Source of the DNA: CAYZUC01 sp964481705
GTDB lineage: Bacteria > Bacillota > Clostridia > Lachnospirales > Lachnospiraceae
Direction of reading: 5' to 3'
NCBI GenBank assembly: GCA_964481705.1
Contig: CAYZUC010000044.1
Span: 1 to 23,270, forward strand
Length of the DNA: 23,270 nt
Numbering within the stretch: position 1 is the stretch's first letter; each line of letters begins with the position of its first letter. The notes under the pieces were generated by a model that did not search any database, had not been told where the DNA came from, and saw only the letters and a program-made list of their open reading frames with translations. Shown one piece after another: positions 7,344 through 15,771 of the stretch. The translations under genes and the position numbers were made by a program.

Positions 7344-8636
7344 ATGAAAACGTATTTGGGAATAGTAGATGTGAGAGCAAGAGAAATTATGGATTCCAGA
7401 GGAAATCCGACGGTGGAGACAGAGGTGACTGTGGTTTCGGAATGCAATCGAAAAAAATATACAGGTCGGGCAGCGGTCCCTTCCGGAGCATCAACCGGGA
7501 AATTTGAAGCTGTAGAATTGAGAGATGGAGGAACTCGCTATGGCGGTATGGGAGTAAAGAAGGCTGTTCAGAACGTGAATGAAGTTCTTTTTCAAGCTGT
7601 CTTGGGAAAAAATGCTTTGAATCAGAGATTGATTGATGAAATTCTAATCAAGAAGGACGGCAGCGAAAACAAAAAGAATCTGGGTGCGAATGCTACACTA
7701 GGCGTGTCTTTGGCTGTGGCAAAAGCAGCAGCGAATGCGCTGGGTCTTCCTTTTTATCAATATATTGGAGGAGTTAATAGCAGGGTATTACCGATTCCTA
7801 TGATGAACATTATGAATGGAGGAAAACATGCGGATAATACAGTAGATTTACAGGAATTTATGATTATGCCTGTAATTGAGACCTCATTCACCGAACGTTT
7901 ACGAATTTGCTCGGAGATTTATCACACGCTTAAGCGGATTCTGGTTCAGAAGGGACTTCAGACAGCAGTTGGAGATGAAGGTGGATTTGCACCAAATCTT
8001 TCTGACAGCAAGGCAGTACTAAGTCTTATGATGGAGGCAATCACAACAGCCGGTTACGAACCTGACAAGGAGATTCAGATTGCAATAGATGCAGCAGCAA
8101 GTGAATTGTATGATGAAAAAAGTTCCATGTACTACTTTCCGGGAGAAAGCCAAATGCAGGGAAAAAGAATCATGCGAGATACGAAGGAGATGATCACATA
8201 TTATGAACATTTGGTCAAGCAATTTCCCATTTGTTCTATAGAGGATGGACTACAGGAAGAGGATTGGGAAGGATGGAAAGAGATGACAAAGCGTATGGGT
8301 GGAGATATTCAGCTTGTTGGAGATGATCTTTTTGTCACAAATACAAAACGACTGGAAAAGGGAATAAGGAAGGGATGTGGAAACGCAATTCTTGTAAAAG
8401 TAAATCAAATTGGAACATTGACGGAATCTTTGGAAGCAATAGAAATGGCAAAGAAGAATGGATATCAAACCGTTATATCCCACCGTTCGGGCGAAACAGA
8501 AGATACTACGATTGCTGATATATCGGTAGCAATAAATGCGGGTCAGATTAAGACCGGAGCACCCTGTCGAACGGATCGTGTAGCGAAGTATAACCAGCTT
8601 CTGCGTATCGAGGAGGAGATGCGTACCATCAAATAG
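7344..8636 (+). CDS. eno: Enolase (phosphopyruvate hydratase)
   Basis: Dehydrates 2-phosphoglycerate to phosphoenolpyruvate, the step after GpmI. From ATG 7344 it is 430 residues, the family norm. Catalytic and Mg residues are all present: Glu171 (DLQEFM), Glu212 (GDEGGFAP), Asp249 (AIDAA), Glu300 (SIEDGL), Asp328 (VGDDLF), Lys352 (LVKVNQ), His380-Arg381-Ser382 (SHRSGETED) and Lys403 (QIKTGAP). An in-frame ATG at 7311 would add 11 residues but has only a poor, distant ribosome binding site. AAGGA stands 7-8 nt before ATG 7344, and the protein from there (MKTYLGIVDVRAREIMDSRG) matches normal enolase N-termini. No good promoter was found between the preceding terminator and the start, and no strong terminator directly after the gene. 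Confidence 0.97.
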   Translation: MKTYLGIVDVRAREIMDSRGNPTVETEVTVVSECNRKKYTGRAAVPSGASTGKFEAVELRDGGTRYGGMGVKKAVQNVNEVLFQAVLGKNALNQRLIDEILIKKDGSENKKNLGANATLGVSLAVAKAAANALGLPFYQYIGGVNSRVLPIPMMNIMNGGKHADNTVDLQEFMIMPVIETSFTERLRICSEIYHTLKRILVQKGLQTAVGDEGGFAPNLSDSKAVLSLMMEAITTAGYEPDKEIQIAIDAAASELYDEKSSMYYFPGESQMQGKRIMRDTKEMITYYEHLVKQFPICSIEDGLQEEDWEGWKEMTKRMGGDIQLVGDDLFVTNTKRLEKGIRKGCGNAILVKVNQIGTLTESLEAIEMAKKNGYQTVISHRSGETEDTTIADISVAINAGQIKTGAPCRTDRVAKYNQLLRIEEEMRTIK

Positions 8637-8664
8637 CAGGAACATAAATAAATCGAAAATACTG

Positions 8665-8693
8665 TTGCAAAGATAAAAATGGTGTGGTAATAT
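8665..8693 (+). promoter_or_regulatory. Sigma-A promoter of secG
   Basis: TTGCAA (8665-8670), a 17-nt spacer and TAATAT (8688-8693) lie about 50 nt before secG and just after eno. Confidence 0.68.
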
Positions 8694-8743
8694 ATATCTT
8701 GTTTGACGTGTAGATACACAGGTCATTGAAGGAGGATATGGAA

Positions 8744-8983
8744 GTGGCAGTTTTGAGAACGATATTAACAGTATTATTTTTAATTATATGTGTAGCACTT
8801 ACAGTACTTGTATTAATGCAGGAAGGTAAGTCAGCAGGACTTGGTTCTATCAGCGGTGCAGCAGAGACCTATTGGGGCAAGAACAAGGGACGTTCCATGG
8901 AGGGATTACTTGTTAAGTCAACGAAGTGGCTTGCGGTTGCGTTTATCGTGATAGCGGTGATATTAAATATCAACAAATTCTAA
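8744..8983 (+). CDS. secG: Preprotein translocase subunit SecG
   Basis: Small accessory subunit of the SecYEG protein-conducting channel in the cytoplasmic membrane. It has two transmembrane helices (about residues 3-24 and 56-77) joined by the conserved loop LMQEGKSAGLGS, then AAETYWGKNKGRSMEG. Three starts compete: TTG 8726, ATG 8738 and GTG 8744. AAGGAGG lies only 2 nt before the ATG but 8 nt before GTG 8744, so GTG is preferred, giving 79 residues starting (M)AVLRTIL. The identity is not affected. In Firmicutes secG is commonly followed by rnr, smpB and ssrA, as it is here. Confidence 0.93.
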   Translation: MAVLRTILTVLFLIICVALTVLVLMQEGKSAGLGSISGAAETYWGKNKGRSMEGLLVKSTKWLAVAFIVIAVILNINKF

Positions 8984-8988
8984 TGACA

Positions 8989-9019
8989 AAGCACTCTTGG
9001 TTACAAGGGTGCTTTTCTT
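8989..9019 (+). terminator. Terminator-like hairpin between secG and rnr
   Basis: AAGCACTCTTG pairs with CAAGGGTGCTT (11 bp, one G-U) over GTTA, followed by TTCTT. The T-tract is short, so partial readthrough into rnr is plausible. No other clear rnr promoter was found. Confidence 0.7.
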
Positions 9020-9056
9020 ATGGAACAATGACGAAACAGGAATGAGAAAAGAAATT

Positions 9057-11201
9057 ATGAATCAAAAAGAAGAGCGTAAAAAAAAGATGCTGCAATTATT
9101 TGCAGATGAACTGTATGTACCAATGAAAATGAAAGAGCTTGCGGTATTCATGCAGGTAAAAAAGGAAGATAGACCAGAGTTTGACAATATTATTCAGGAA
9201 TTGAGCCAAGAAGGTCAGATCGAAATATCAAAAAGAGGTAAGATTGCATTAAGAACAGAAAAGGCAATTATCGGTACTTTTATCAGTCATCCGAATGGAT
9301 TTGGATTTGTCGAAATAGAAGGTCAGGAACAGGATTTATTTATATCAGAGGATGATGTGAATGGTGCGATGCATCATGATATTGTTGAAGTGGAGCTAAT
9401 CGGGAAGGGTCATGGCAAGAGACAGGAAGCGAAGGTCATTCGCATCGTCGAGAGAAGCACTGCGACTCTTGTAGGTACGTATGAACAGAGTGGGAAGGGC
9501 TATGGCTTTGTGATTCCGGATAATACTCGTATAATAAAGGATATTTTTGTCCCAGTCGAGCGTTCTAAAGGAGCAGTAACCGGACATAAGGTTGTTGTAA
9601 AGATTACTGATTTCGGGAACGAGAAAAAGAAACCAGAGGGTATCGTAACAGAGATTATTGGTCATGTAGATGATCCTGGCGTCGATATTATGAGTATTGT
9701 GAAGGGGTTTGATTTGTCTACGGAGTTCCCCGAGAGAGTATTGAATCAGGTTACCCGTGTAGCAAAGGATGTTACAGAAGCAGATATGGCTGGCAGACTG
9801 GATTTACGTGATATGATGATGGTTACAATCGATGGTGAGGATGCCAAGGATCTCGATGATGCGGTCTCTTTGACTATGGATGGAGATCTGTATAAGCTGG
9901 GTGTGCATATCGCGGATGTAACCAATTATGTTCAGGAGAACAGTGCTCTGGATAGAGAAGCATTAAACCGTGGAACGAGCGTATATCTTGTCGACCGAGT
10001 GATTCCGATGCTGCCTCATGAATTGTCGAATGGAATCTGTTCGCTCAATCAGAAGGAGGATCGTCTGGCCTTGAGCTGCCTTATGACTATTGATCATAAG
10101 GGCAAAGTAGTAAGCTCGCAGATTACGGAGACAGTAATATGTGTAAATCGACGCATGTCCTATAATGAAGTGAAAAGAATTTTAGTCGACCATGATGAAG
10201 TGCTCCGAAAAGAATGTGAAGAACTGGTTCCCATGTTTGAACGGATGGAAGAACTGGCACGTATTCTACGTGAGAAGAGGAGAAAAAGGGGTTCTATTGA
10301 TTTTGATTTCCCAGAAACAAAGATTCTTCTCGATTCACAGGGACGTCCACTGGAGATTAAGCCTTATGATAGGAATGTGGCTACTAAGTTGATCGAGGAT
10401 TTCATGCTGATAGCGAATGAGACAGTAGCTGAGACCATGTTCTGGCAGGAACTACCGTTTGTATATCGTACGCATGATACGCCGGATCCAGAGAAGATAC
10501 AGAAATTGGGTACGTTTATCCACAATTTTGGTTATTCCATTCATATTGCCAAGGACGAAGTACATCCCAAAGAGCTTCAGAAGCTTCTTGTCAAAGTTGA
10601 GGATACAGCAGAGGAAGCACTAATCAGCAGATTGACGCTCCGTTCTATGAAACGGGCACAATACACAACAGAGTGCAAAGGGCACTTTGGATTGGCATGT
10701 GAGTATTACTGTCACTTTACATCACCCATTCGTCGCTACCCGGATTTGCAGATTCACAGGATTATCAAGGAGAATCTGCGTGGAAAATTGGGGGAAAAGA
10801 GAATTGATCACTATGAGAAAATCTTACCGGATGTAGCAAAGAGATCGAGTGATCGTGAAAGATTGGCAGACGAAGCGGAAAGAGAGACCGATAAGCTGAA
10901 GAAAGTTGAGTATATGCAGACGCGTATTGGTCAGGTGTTTACCGGAGTTATCTCAGGAGTGACGAGCTGGGGCATCTATGTGGAGTTACCAAATACAATT
11001 GAAGGATTGGTCCATATTTCGAAATTACCAGGCGATTATTATCATTATAGCGAAGAGCGATATGAAGTGACTGGTGAGACAACAAACCGTTCCTTTAAGT
11101 TGGGTCAGACAGTAAATGTTGTTGTAGAGGGAACCGATAAAATAGCTAGAACGATTGATTTTGGTATTTCGGAGGATGAGTATGGCGGAGAAGAAGGATA
11201 G
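9057..11201 (+). CDS. rnr: Ribonuclease R
   Basis: Processive 3'-to-5' exoribonuclease that degrades structured RNA and, with tmRNA-SmpB, nonstop mRNAs. From ATG 9057 it is 714 residues. In order: a winged-helix-like N-terminus (about 1-70); two cold-shock-type OB folds (HPNGFGFVEIEGQEQDLFI and a second around SGKGYGFVIPD); the RNB catalytic domain with DGEDAKDLDDA, where Asp259, Asp265, Asp267 and Asp268 are the metal ligands; then an S1 domain near the C-terminus (GVISGVTSWGIYVELPN). The long Lys-rich tail of E. coli RNase R is absent. The start is uncertain: ATG 9042 and ATG 9057 are both in frame and neither has a strong ribosome binding site. The frame upstream of 9042 runs through the terminator hairpin and is unlikely to be translated. 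The 3' end overlaps smpB. Confidence 0.96.
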   Translation: MNQKEERKKKMLQLFADELYVPMKMKELAVFMQVKKEDRPEFDNIIQELSQEGQIEISKRGKIALRTEKAIIGTFISHPNGFGFVEIEGQEQDLFISEDDVNGAMHHDIVEVELIGKGHGKRQEAKVIRIVERSTATLVGTYEQSGKGYGFVIPDNTRIIKDIFVPVERSKGAVTGHKVVVKITDFGNEKKKPEGIVTEIIGHVDDPGVDIMSIVKGFDLSTEFPERVLNQVTRVAKDVTEADMAGRLDLRDMMMVTIDGEDAKDLDDAVSLTMDGDLYKLGVHIADVTNYVQENSALDREALNRGTSVYLVDRVIPMLPHELSNGICSLNQKEDRLALSCLMTIDHKGKVVSSQITETVICVNRRMSYNEVKRILVDHDEVLRKECEELVPMFERMEELARILREKRRKRGSIDFDFPETKILLDSQGRPLEIKPYDRNVATKLIEDFMLIANETVAETMFWQELPFVYRTHDTPDPEKIQKLGTFIHNFGYSIHIAKDEVHPKELQKLLVKVEDTAEEALISRLTLRSMKRAQYTTECKGHFGLACEYYCHFTSPIRRYPDLQIHRIIKENLRGKLGEKRIDHYEKILPDVAKRSSDRERLADEAERETDKLKKVEYMQTRIGQVFTGVISGVTSWGIYVELPNTIEGLVHISKLPGDYYHYSEERYEVTGETTNRSFKLGQTVNVVVEGTDKIARTIDFGISEDEYGGEEG

Positions 11202-11655
11202 TAACAAATTAATAGCCAATAATAAGAAGGCATATTTTGATTATTTTATTGAAGATACTTTTGAAACAGGAATAGCCTTGCATGGTACAGAAGTGAAATC
11301 TCTTCGTATGGGAAAAGGGAGTATCAAAGAGGCCTTTGTGCGAATCGAAAATGGAGAGGTGTATATCTATGGAATGCATATCAGTCCATACGAAAAGGGT
11401 AATATTTTCAACAAGGATCCTTTAAGGGTACGTAAGTTATTAATGCATAAGTCTGAGATTAATAAGCTCTTTGGGAAGATTCAGGAAAAGGGTTATACTC
11501 TGGTTCCACTCCAAGTATATTTTAAGGGAAGCTTGGTAAAAGTGCAGATTGGATTGGCGAAAGGAAAGAAAATGTATGATAAGCGTCAGGACATTGCCAA
11601 GAAGGATTTAAGACGCGAAACAGAGCGAGATTTTAAAGTGAAAAATCTTTATTAA
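11182..11655 (+). CDS. smpB: SsrA-binding protein SmpB
   Basis: Binds the tRNA-like part of tmRNA and places it in the A site of stalled ribosomes for trans-translation. It has 157 residues from ATG 11182, with the typical start NKLIANNKKAYFDYFIEDTF, the core ALHGTEVKSLRMGKGSIKEA, LLMHKSEI, and the basic C-terminal tail KGKKMYDKRQDIAKKDLRRE that reads the empty mRNA channel. GGAGG lies 6 nt before ATG 11182; an in-frame ATG at 11176 touches the ribosome binding site and is unlikely to be used. The first 20 nt overlap the end of rnr in another frame, so the two are probably translationally coupled. Its RNA partner ssrA lies immediately downstream. Confidence 0.97.
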   Translation: MAEKKDSNKLIANNKKAYFDYFIEDTFETGIALHGTEVKSLRMGKGSIKEAFVRIENGEVYIYGMHISPYEKGNIFNKDPLRVRKLLMHKSEINKLFGKIQEKGYTLVPLQVYFKGSLVKVQIGLAKGKKMYDKRQDIAKKDLRRETERDFKVKNLY

Positions 11656-11671
11656 CAATACGGTAATCTCA

Positions 11672-11700
11672 TTGACAATGCGATTATTGTGAGTTATATT
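11672..11700 (+). promoter_or_regulatory. Sigma-A promoter of ssrA
   Basis: TTGACA (11672-11677), a 17-nt spacer and TATATT (11695-11700) stand about 36 nt before the mature tmRNA 5' end. A short 5' leader would then be removed, normally by RNase P at the tRNA-like end. Confidence 0.7.
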
Positions 11701-11736
11701 TATGATACTTCAAATCCCATATTGGGTAATCAGTAC

Positions 11737-12082
11737 GGGCTTGTACTGGTTTCGACGGGGGTCTGGAAGTTAGGATAGCCATCCGCGGTCCGGTTCCGCA
11801 TAAAACCATCGGAAACTAAATATAAACGCAAACAATAAAGTAGCGTTAGCAGCCTAGTTGCTGCTTGTCGGCCCTGAGCTTCCCACAGCTTGGGAATCCG
11901 GCATCAAATTTGTGGGGCACTTTGTTTCCAAAGCTTTGAGGAGATAAAAGAAACTATGAAGCTACTAAAGTGTACAGCCTGTCATTTGGCGGTACATGGA
12001 GGGAATGTCTAAGAAATGACTGTGATGGAAGAAGTCTTAATGAAAGGATTTTCGGACAGGGGTTCAAATCCCCTCAGGTCCA
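11737..12082 (+). ncRNA. ssrA: Transfer-messenger RNA (tmRNA)
   Basis: Complete tmRNA of about 346 nt that rescues stalled ribosomes together with SmpB. The tRNA-like ends are clear: the 5' strand GGGCTTG (11737-11743) pairs with CAGGTCC (12075-12081) including G-U pairs, followed by the conserved TGGTTTCGACGGGG. The T-arm AGGGGTTCAAATCCCCT and discriminator A12082 close the 3' end. CCA is not encoded (TTC follows). The tag reading frame starts at GCA 11828 and gives ANNKVALAA with stop TAG 11855-11857; the ALAA end is the usual protease degradation signal. Ends are set by pairing and could be off by a base or so. Confidence 0.96.
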
Positions 12083-12095
12083 TTCGAATGAATCG

Positions 12096-12140
12096 AAAAG
12101 AGAAGGAAAATGCCAATAGGGTGTTTTCCTTCTCTTTTTA
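12096..12140 (+). terminator. Strong intrinsic terminator of ssrA
   Basis: AAAAGAGAAGGAAAA (12096-12110) pairs perfectly with TTTTCCTTCTCTTTT (12124-12138). TGCC/GGTG can extend the stem inward to about 19 bp. The 3' arm ends in a T-run. Confidence 0.92.
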
Positions 12141-12225
12141 TTATTTCCAAAAAAATCTTCTTTTGGAATCGTATGATATTTTGAAAGCGATTTATAGAAG
12201 AATATATTTTGAAAGGAAAATTACT

Positions 12226-12801
12226 ATGAAAAAGAAAATGTTACTATTAATACTTATTGGAGCGATGGCAATCACCATGACGGCGTGTGATGGAACGAAC
12301 ATCCAGAGAGCAGCTTATGAGCTGACACATGACCAGGAGGAGCCTGAGGTGGATATTGATGATGAACTGGAAACTGACTATGAGTACGAATCGGAAGAGG
12401 ATGAGAAACCTGAAAAGAGAGATAAGAGGGAAGATGAAGAAATAACAGAAGAAGTTACTGAGTCAGATTGGGATGATGATGTTCTTGCAGAAGAGAGAGA
12501 GTATCAGGAAATCTATCTAAACTATTCGGATAAGATGGAAGAACGCACACCGGAACTTGTTGATGAGTTTTGGGACGAAACAGATGGAATTGAGAATGAT
12601 AATGATGCCTTGGCTGATCTCTGTGATGATAAGATTACAGTGTTATCTGAAATTGATATTGAGGGTGAGAGTAAGATGTATGATCTTATGGAAGCAAATG
12701 GCGATGATTATGAGGTATATGAAAAATGGAGTTCGAAGCTTAATGATGTATATATGAATCAGTCATCAGCACTTAGCGATGCGTATAACTCTTTTCAATA
12801 G
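12226..12801 (+). CDS. Acidic lipoprotein of unknown function
   Basis: A 191-residue predicted lipoprotein. MKKKMLLLILIGAMAITMTAC is a lipoprotein signal sequence with the lipid-modified Cys at residue 21, so the mature protein is anchored on the outer face of the membrane. Residues about 40-90 are strongly acidic and low complexity (many Asp, Glu, Tyr). The C-terminal 100 residues look helical, with conserved-looking stretches EYQEIYLNYSDKMEERTPEL and KMYDLMEANGDDYEVYEKW. I do not recognise a family. AAAGGA precedes ATG 12226; the frame is open upstream into the tmRNA gene but that part is not coding. It precedes the secreted protease gene by 70 nt without a terminator, so they may be partly co-transcribed. 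A weak candidate -35/-10 (12818-12846) suggests the protease also has its own start. Confidence 0.85.
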   Translation: MKKKMLLLILIGAMAITMTACDGTNIQRAAYELTHDQEEPEVDIDDELETDYEYESEEDEKPEKRDKREDEEITEEVTESDWDDDVLAEEREYQEIYLNYSDKMEERTPELVDEFWDETDGIENDNDALADLCDDKITVLSEIDIEGESKMYDLMEANGDDYEVYEKWSSKLNDVYMNQSSALSDAYNSFQ

Positions 12802-12817
12802 GTATTGCTGGGCTTCA

Positions 12818-12846
12818 TTGCATTATTAGGAAATATATGGTATCTT
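12818..12846 (+). promoter_or_regulatory. Possible promoter of the C1 protease gene
   Basis: TTGCAT (12818-12823), a 17-nt spacer and TATCTT (12841-12846) lie 25 nt before ATG 12872. The hexamers are moderate matches only. Confidence 0.4.
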
Positions 12847-12871
12847 TTTCTTATCTGAAAGGAAGAGAATC

Positions 12872-15712
12872 ATGAGAAGGAAAAAGAACATATGGAAGGG
12901 ATTTAGCCTTAGTTTATTCGTAGCACTTTTACTGGCTATAGGACAAATTCCTGCTTATGCTGAAGCATATACAGATAACGAAATAGAGCCGGTAGCATTT
13001 GTACCGGGTGTTATTGACGAGGAAATCATTGTACCAAGAGCCCCGGAATTGGAGCATCAGGTCGGAAGCCTGGAAGAATCTTATGATAGTAGAGAACAGA
13101 ATTGTATCACCCCAGTAAAATGCCAGAATCCTTACGGAACGTGTTGGGCATTTGCATCAATTGCAAGTATAGAAGCATCTATGATTCGCCATGGGGTGGT
13201 ACATGATGGTAAAGTATGTACAAAAGACAATCTCGATCTTTCTGAGCTGAAAATAGCTTATTCTACTTATCAGATAGCAGATAATGACAGAGAAGAGCAA
13301 ATGCTGCAGGCAGGACAGATTCCGAATCGACCGGTTGGCATTTTGGACATAGGTGGAAATGCAACACGTGCATGGAACTGCATGACAAGGTGGGACGGCT
13401 TATGTACCGAATCACAACTGCCCTACAATGTAGCTACAAATTACAATGGAGTTCAGAATGGTTATACAATTGATGACAGCGAACTGCACTTAAAGAAAGT
13501 AGTTATGTATAATTCCGATGATATTGACCTGGTAAAGCAGGGAATTAAGGATTATGGAGCTGGAAGTCTTTCCTATTATCATGATGCTTATTATGATAAT
13601 TATAGTGATGATTATGGTTACTATGAAAATGACAAGACATCAACCAATCATGCGGTCACTGTAATCGGATGGGATGATAGTTATCCAAAAGAATCTTTGG
13701 GAAAAAATGTACATCCTTCTCAGGATGGGGCATGGCTCTGTAAGAACAGTTGGGGTGTTCAATGGGGGAATCGTGGTTACTTTTGGATTTCCTATGAGAC
13801 CTCCTCGATTCAGAATCGAAATGTTACTTTCTTTGAGGTTGAAGAGGATAGTTATGATCATGCTTATGGACATAAAGGAGGAAATGTTACACATAGTATT
13901 TCAGGGAAGAAATATGCCAGTGTTTATCATGCCAATCAGAATGAGAAGATAGATGCCATATCCATTGAGACAATGAAGCACCTTACTGGAAATATTCAGA
14001 TTTACCTGAATCCACCGGTAGATAATCCATCCGGTGGAACACCACTCTTGCCGGAACCTCAGGAATTTAGGCTTGAGACTGCTGGCATGCAAAGAATAGA
14101 GCTTGATGTTGAACCTCGAATACGTAAGGGAGATTCTTTTTCCATTGTTATTACAAGAACTGATGATGGAAGTATTCTGATATCGAGAACCAGGTCAGAT
14201 AATCAGGAAGAGACCATGGAACACACAAACTATCTTTATGGGACGGATTGGAGAGAGACCTTCTCTATGAATGGAACTACCTATTCATTAGGAGACTTTG
14301 GTATTCGGGCATATACAAAGGATGTCCATTATGTAGTGGATCAAATGGAATATCGTCTGAATTCGGAACAGCCAGAGAAGCAGATTGCATGTACTTTTTA
14401 TGATTGCGAGGATGAAGTTACCTACGAGTCATTGGATCCATCCATTGTGAAGGTAGATCAGACAGGCAAGATGAGTGCCTCTGAAATGGTACATGACAGA
14501 ACCACCAAGGTTCGAATCACCTGCAGAGAACAGTCGGATGAAGTTACCGTCAGTGTAAATACACCGGATCTTTCTGAAGCTACCATACAAAGTCCGAATA
14601 TGTTGACAACATCTATGATTCGAAATGGGAAACTTCCCATACCACAGGTAGAGCTGAATGGAAAAAGACTTACAGTATCTGACGACTTTATAACAGCAAA
14701 TTATATTTTGTATACAAAGAAACCGGAAACGAGCGCAGAGAGAAGTGCATATCGCACAGATGAGTTGGAAAAGGCAAGTGGAGTATTACTGCTGTTGGAA
14801 GGAAGAGGAGATTACTCCGGTACGGTAAGCTGCTATATTCGAATAACAAGGGATTTGAGAGAAGCAGAAATCAAGGTGCCGGATGTTGCTTTTCGGTCGA
14901 AGGGTATGAATCTCTCCGAGGAGACGATATTTTTTGATGGTACTTTATTAAAAAGAGAGCGTGATTATGAGAGAAAAGTTATTCGGGGAGAGTATGATAG
15001 AGCAGGAACCGTAACGCTGCAATTCACAGGAAAAGGTCGGTATATCGGTGTAGTGGAACAAAGCTATCAGGTATACAATCCAGAATACTTTCATACCACG
15101 TTTCTTGTAGGGGATAAGATCAAACTCAAACAAAAGGAGATTGTCAAGGTTCGCGTCAAGAACACAAAGCTTATTCAATACAAAAAAAGACAATTGACAG
15201 CAAAGAGAGCCGGAAGCACAATAATCTATGTTCAAACCAGGAATGATACTTATGAGTATCCGGTTACAATAGAGTCGCCTCATTTGAAGTCCATTTCCAT
15301 GGCAAACGTGGGTGAGAAAGTACAGATGGAAGTTTTGGGTACCACAGAGACCGTTGAACGGTGGGTATCAAACAATAAAAAGGTGGCAACAGTTGATGAT
15401 AATGGATTTGTCACATGGAAGAAAAAAGGGATTGTAACAATCTCAGCATATCTTCACGGAAGAAGAAAATCCATTTCCGTAAAGGTACTTAATCCGCGAT
15501 TAACGGTTCCCAAAACAACAATTTATGTAGGCAGGACAACAAAGGCCAAAGTTACGGGAGGAAAGAAAAAAACCATATGGGAATCTGAGAATGCAGCTAT
15601 TGCATTTGTGCGCAACGGCAGAATCTATGGGGTGTCAGAAGGTCAAACAAATATTGTTGCTATCAATAATGGAAAACGTCTCAGTGTTTTACTTAATGTC
15701 CAAAATCCTTAG
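12872..15712 (+). CDS. Secreted papain-family (C1) cysteine protease with lectin-like and Ig-like domains
   Basis: A 946-residue secreted enzyme. A signal peptide (basic MRRKK, hydrophobic core, likely cut after AYA near residue 30) leads to a papain-fold catalytic domain of about 60-310: oxyanion Gln85, nucleophile Cys91 in YGTCWAFA, catalytic His260 in NHAVTVIGW and Asn292 in CKNSWG, followed by GNRGYFWISYE. The usual GSCWAF reads GTCWAF. Next comes a beta-rich segment (about 320-480) of the type annotated as lectin-like in clostridial C1 proteases. Residues about 485 to the end hold several bacterial Ig-like modules; the last (WESENAAIAFVRNGRIYGVS) resembles the Big_2 family. There is no LPXTG motif or C-terminal membrane anchor, so it is released or held non-covalently. 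AAAGGAAG precedes ATG 12872. The natural substrate is unknown. Confidence 0.92.
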   Translation: MRRKKNIWKGFSLSLFVALLLAIGQIPAYAEAYTDNEIEPVAFVPGVIDEEIIVPRAPELEHQVGSLEESYDSREQNCITPVKCQNPYGTCWAFASIASIEASMIRHGVVHDGKVCTKDNLDLSELKIAYSTYQIADNDREEQMLQAGQIPNRPVGILDIGGNATRAWNCMTRWDGLCTESQLPYNVATNYNGVQNGYTIDDSELHLKKVVMYNSDDIDLVKQGIKDYGAGSLSYYHDAYYDNYSDDYGYYENDKTSTNHAVTVIGWDDSYPKESLGKNVHPSQDGAWLCKNSWGVQWGNRGYFWISYETSSIQNRNVTFFEVEEDSYDHAYGHKGGNVTHSISGKKYASVYHANQNEKIDAISIETMKHLTGNIQIYLNPPVDNPSGGTPLLPEPQEFRLETAGMQRIELDVEPRIRKGDSFSIVITRTDDGSILISRTRSDNQEETMEHTNYLYGTDWRETFSMNGTTYSLGDFGIRAYTKDVHYVVDQMEYRLNSEQPEKQIACTFYDCEDEVTYESLDPSIVKVDQTGKMSASEMVHDRTTKVRITCREQSDEVTVSVNTPDLSEATIQSPNMLTTSMIRNGKLPIPQVELNGKRLTVSDDFITANYILYTKKPETSAERSAYRTDELEKASGVLLLLEGRGDYSGTVSCYIRITRDLREAEIKVPDVAFRSKGMNLSEETIFFDGTLLKRERDYERKVIRGEYDRAGTVTLQFTGKGRYIGVVEQSYQVYNPEYFHTTFLVGDKIKLKQKEIVKVRVKNTKLIQYKKRQLTAKRAGSTIIYVQTRNDTYEYPVTIESPHLKSISMANVGEKVQMEVLGTTETVERWVSNNKKVATVDDNGFVTWKKKGIVTISAYLHGRRKSISVKVLNPRLTVPKTTIYVGRTTKAKVTGGKKKTIWESENAAIAFVRNGRIYGVSEGQTNIVAINNGKRLSVLLNVQNP

Positions 15713-15723
15713 TTTTATATAAA

Positions 15724-15758
15724 AATCACCGCCAAAATGGTAATCATTGGCGGTGATT
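15724..15758. terminator. Bidirectional terminator between convergent genes
   Basis: AATCACCGCCAA (15724-15735) pairs perfectly with TTGGCGGTGATT (15747-15758), a 12-bp stem. On the minus strand it is followed by TTTTTATAT and should end the SH3b gene well. On the plus strand the T-tract is weak (TTCGTAT), but it is the only candidate terminator of the protease gene. Confidence 0.85.
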
Positions 15759-15771
15759 CGTATATTCGGTA

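Noticed and set aside
7344..8636. Enolase-like paralogue with lost activity
   Set aside because: Some surface stretches differ from common enolases, but every metal and catalytic residue checked is present and the length is normal.
8250..8726. 158-codon minus-strand open frame over the 3' half of eno
   Set aside because: Antisense shadow of a conserved enolase; no ribosome binding site or recognisable protein features.
12181..12208. TTGAAA, 16 nt, TATATT as promoter of the acidic lipoprotein gene
   Set aside because: The predicted start site would fall almost on the ribosome binding site, leaving about 10 nt of leader; not convincing enough to list.
12016..12225. N-terminal extension of the lipoprotein reaching into ssrA
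   Set aside because: This part is the tmRNA 3' domain and its terminator; the lipoprotein signal sequence starts at 12226 with its own ribosome binding site.
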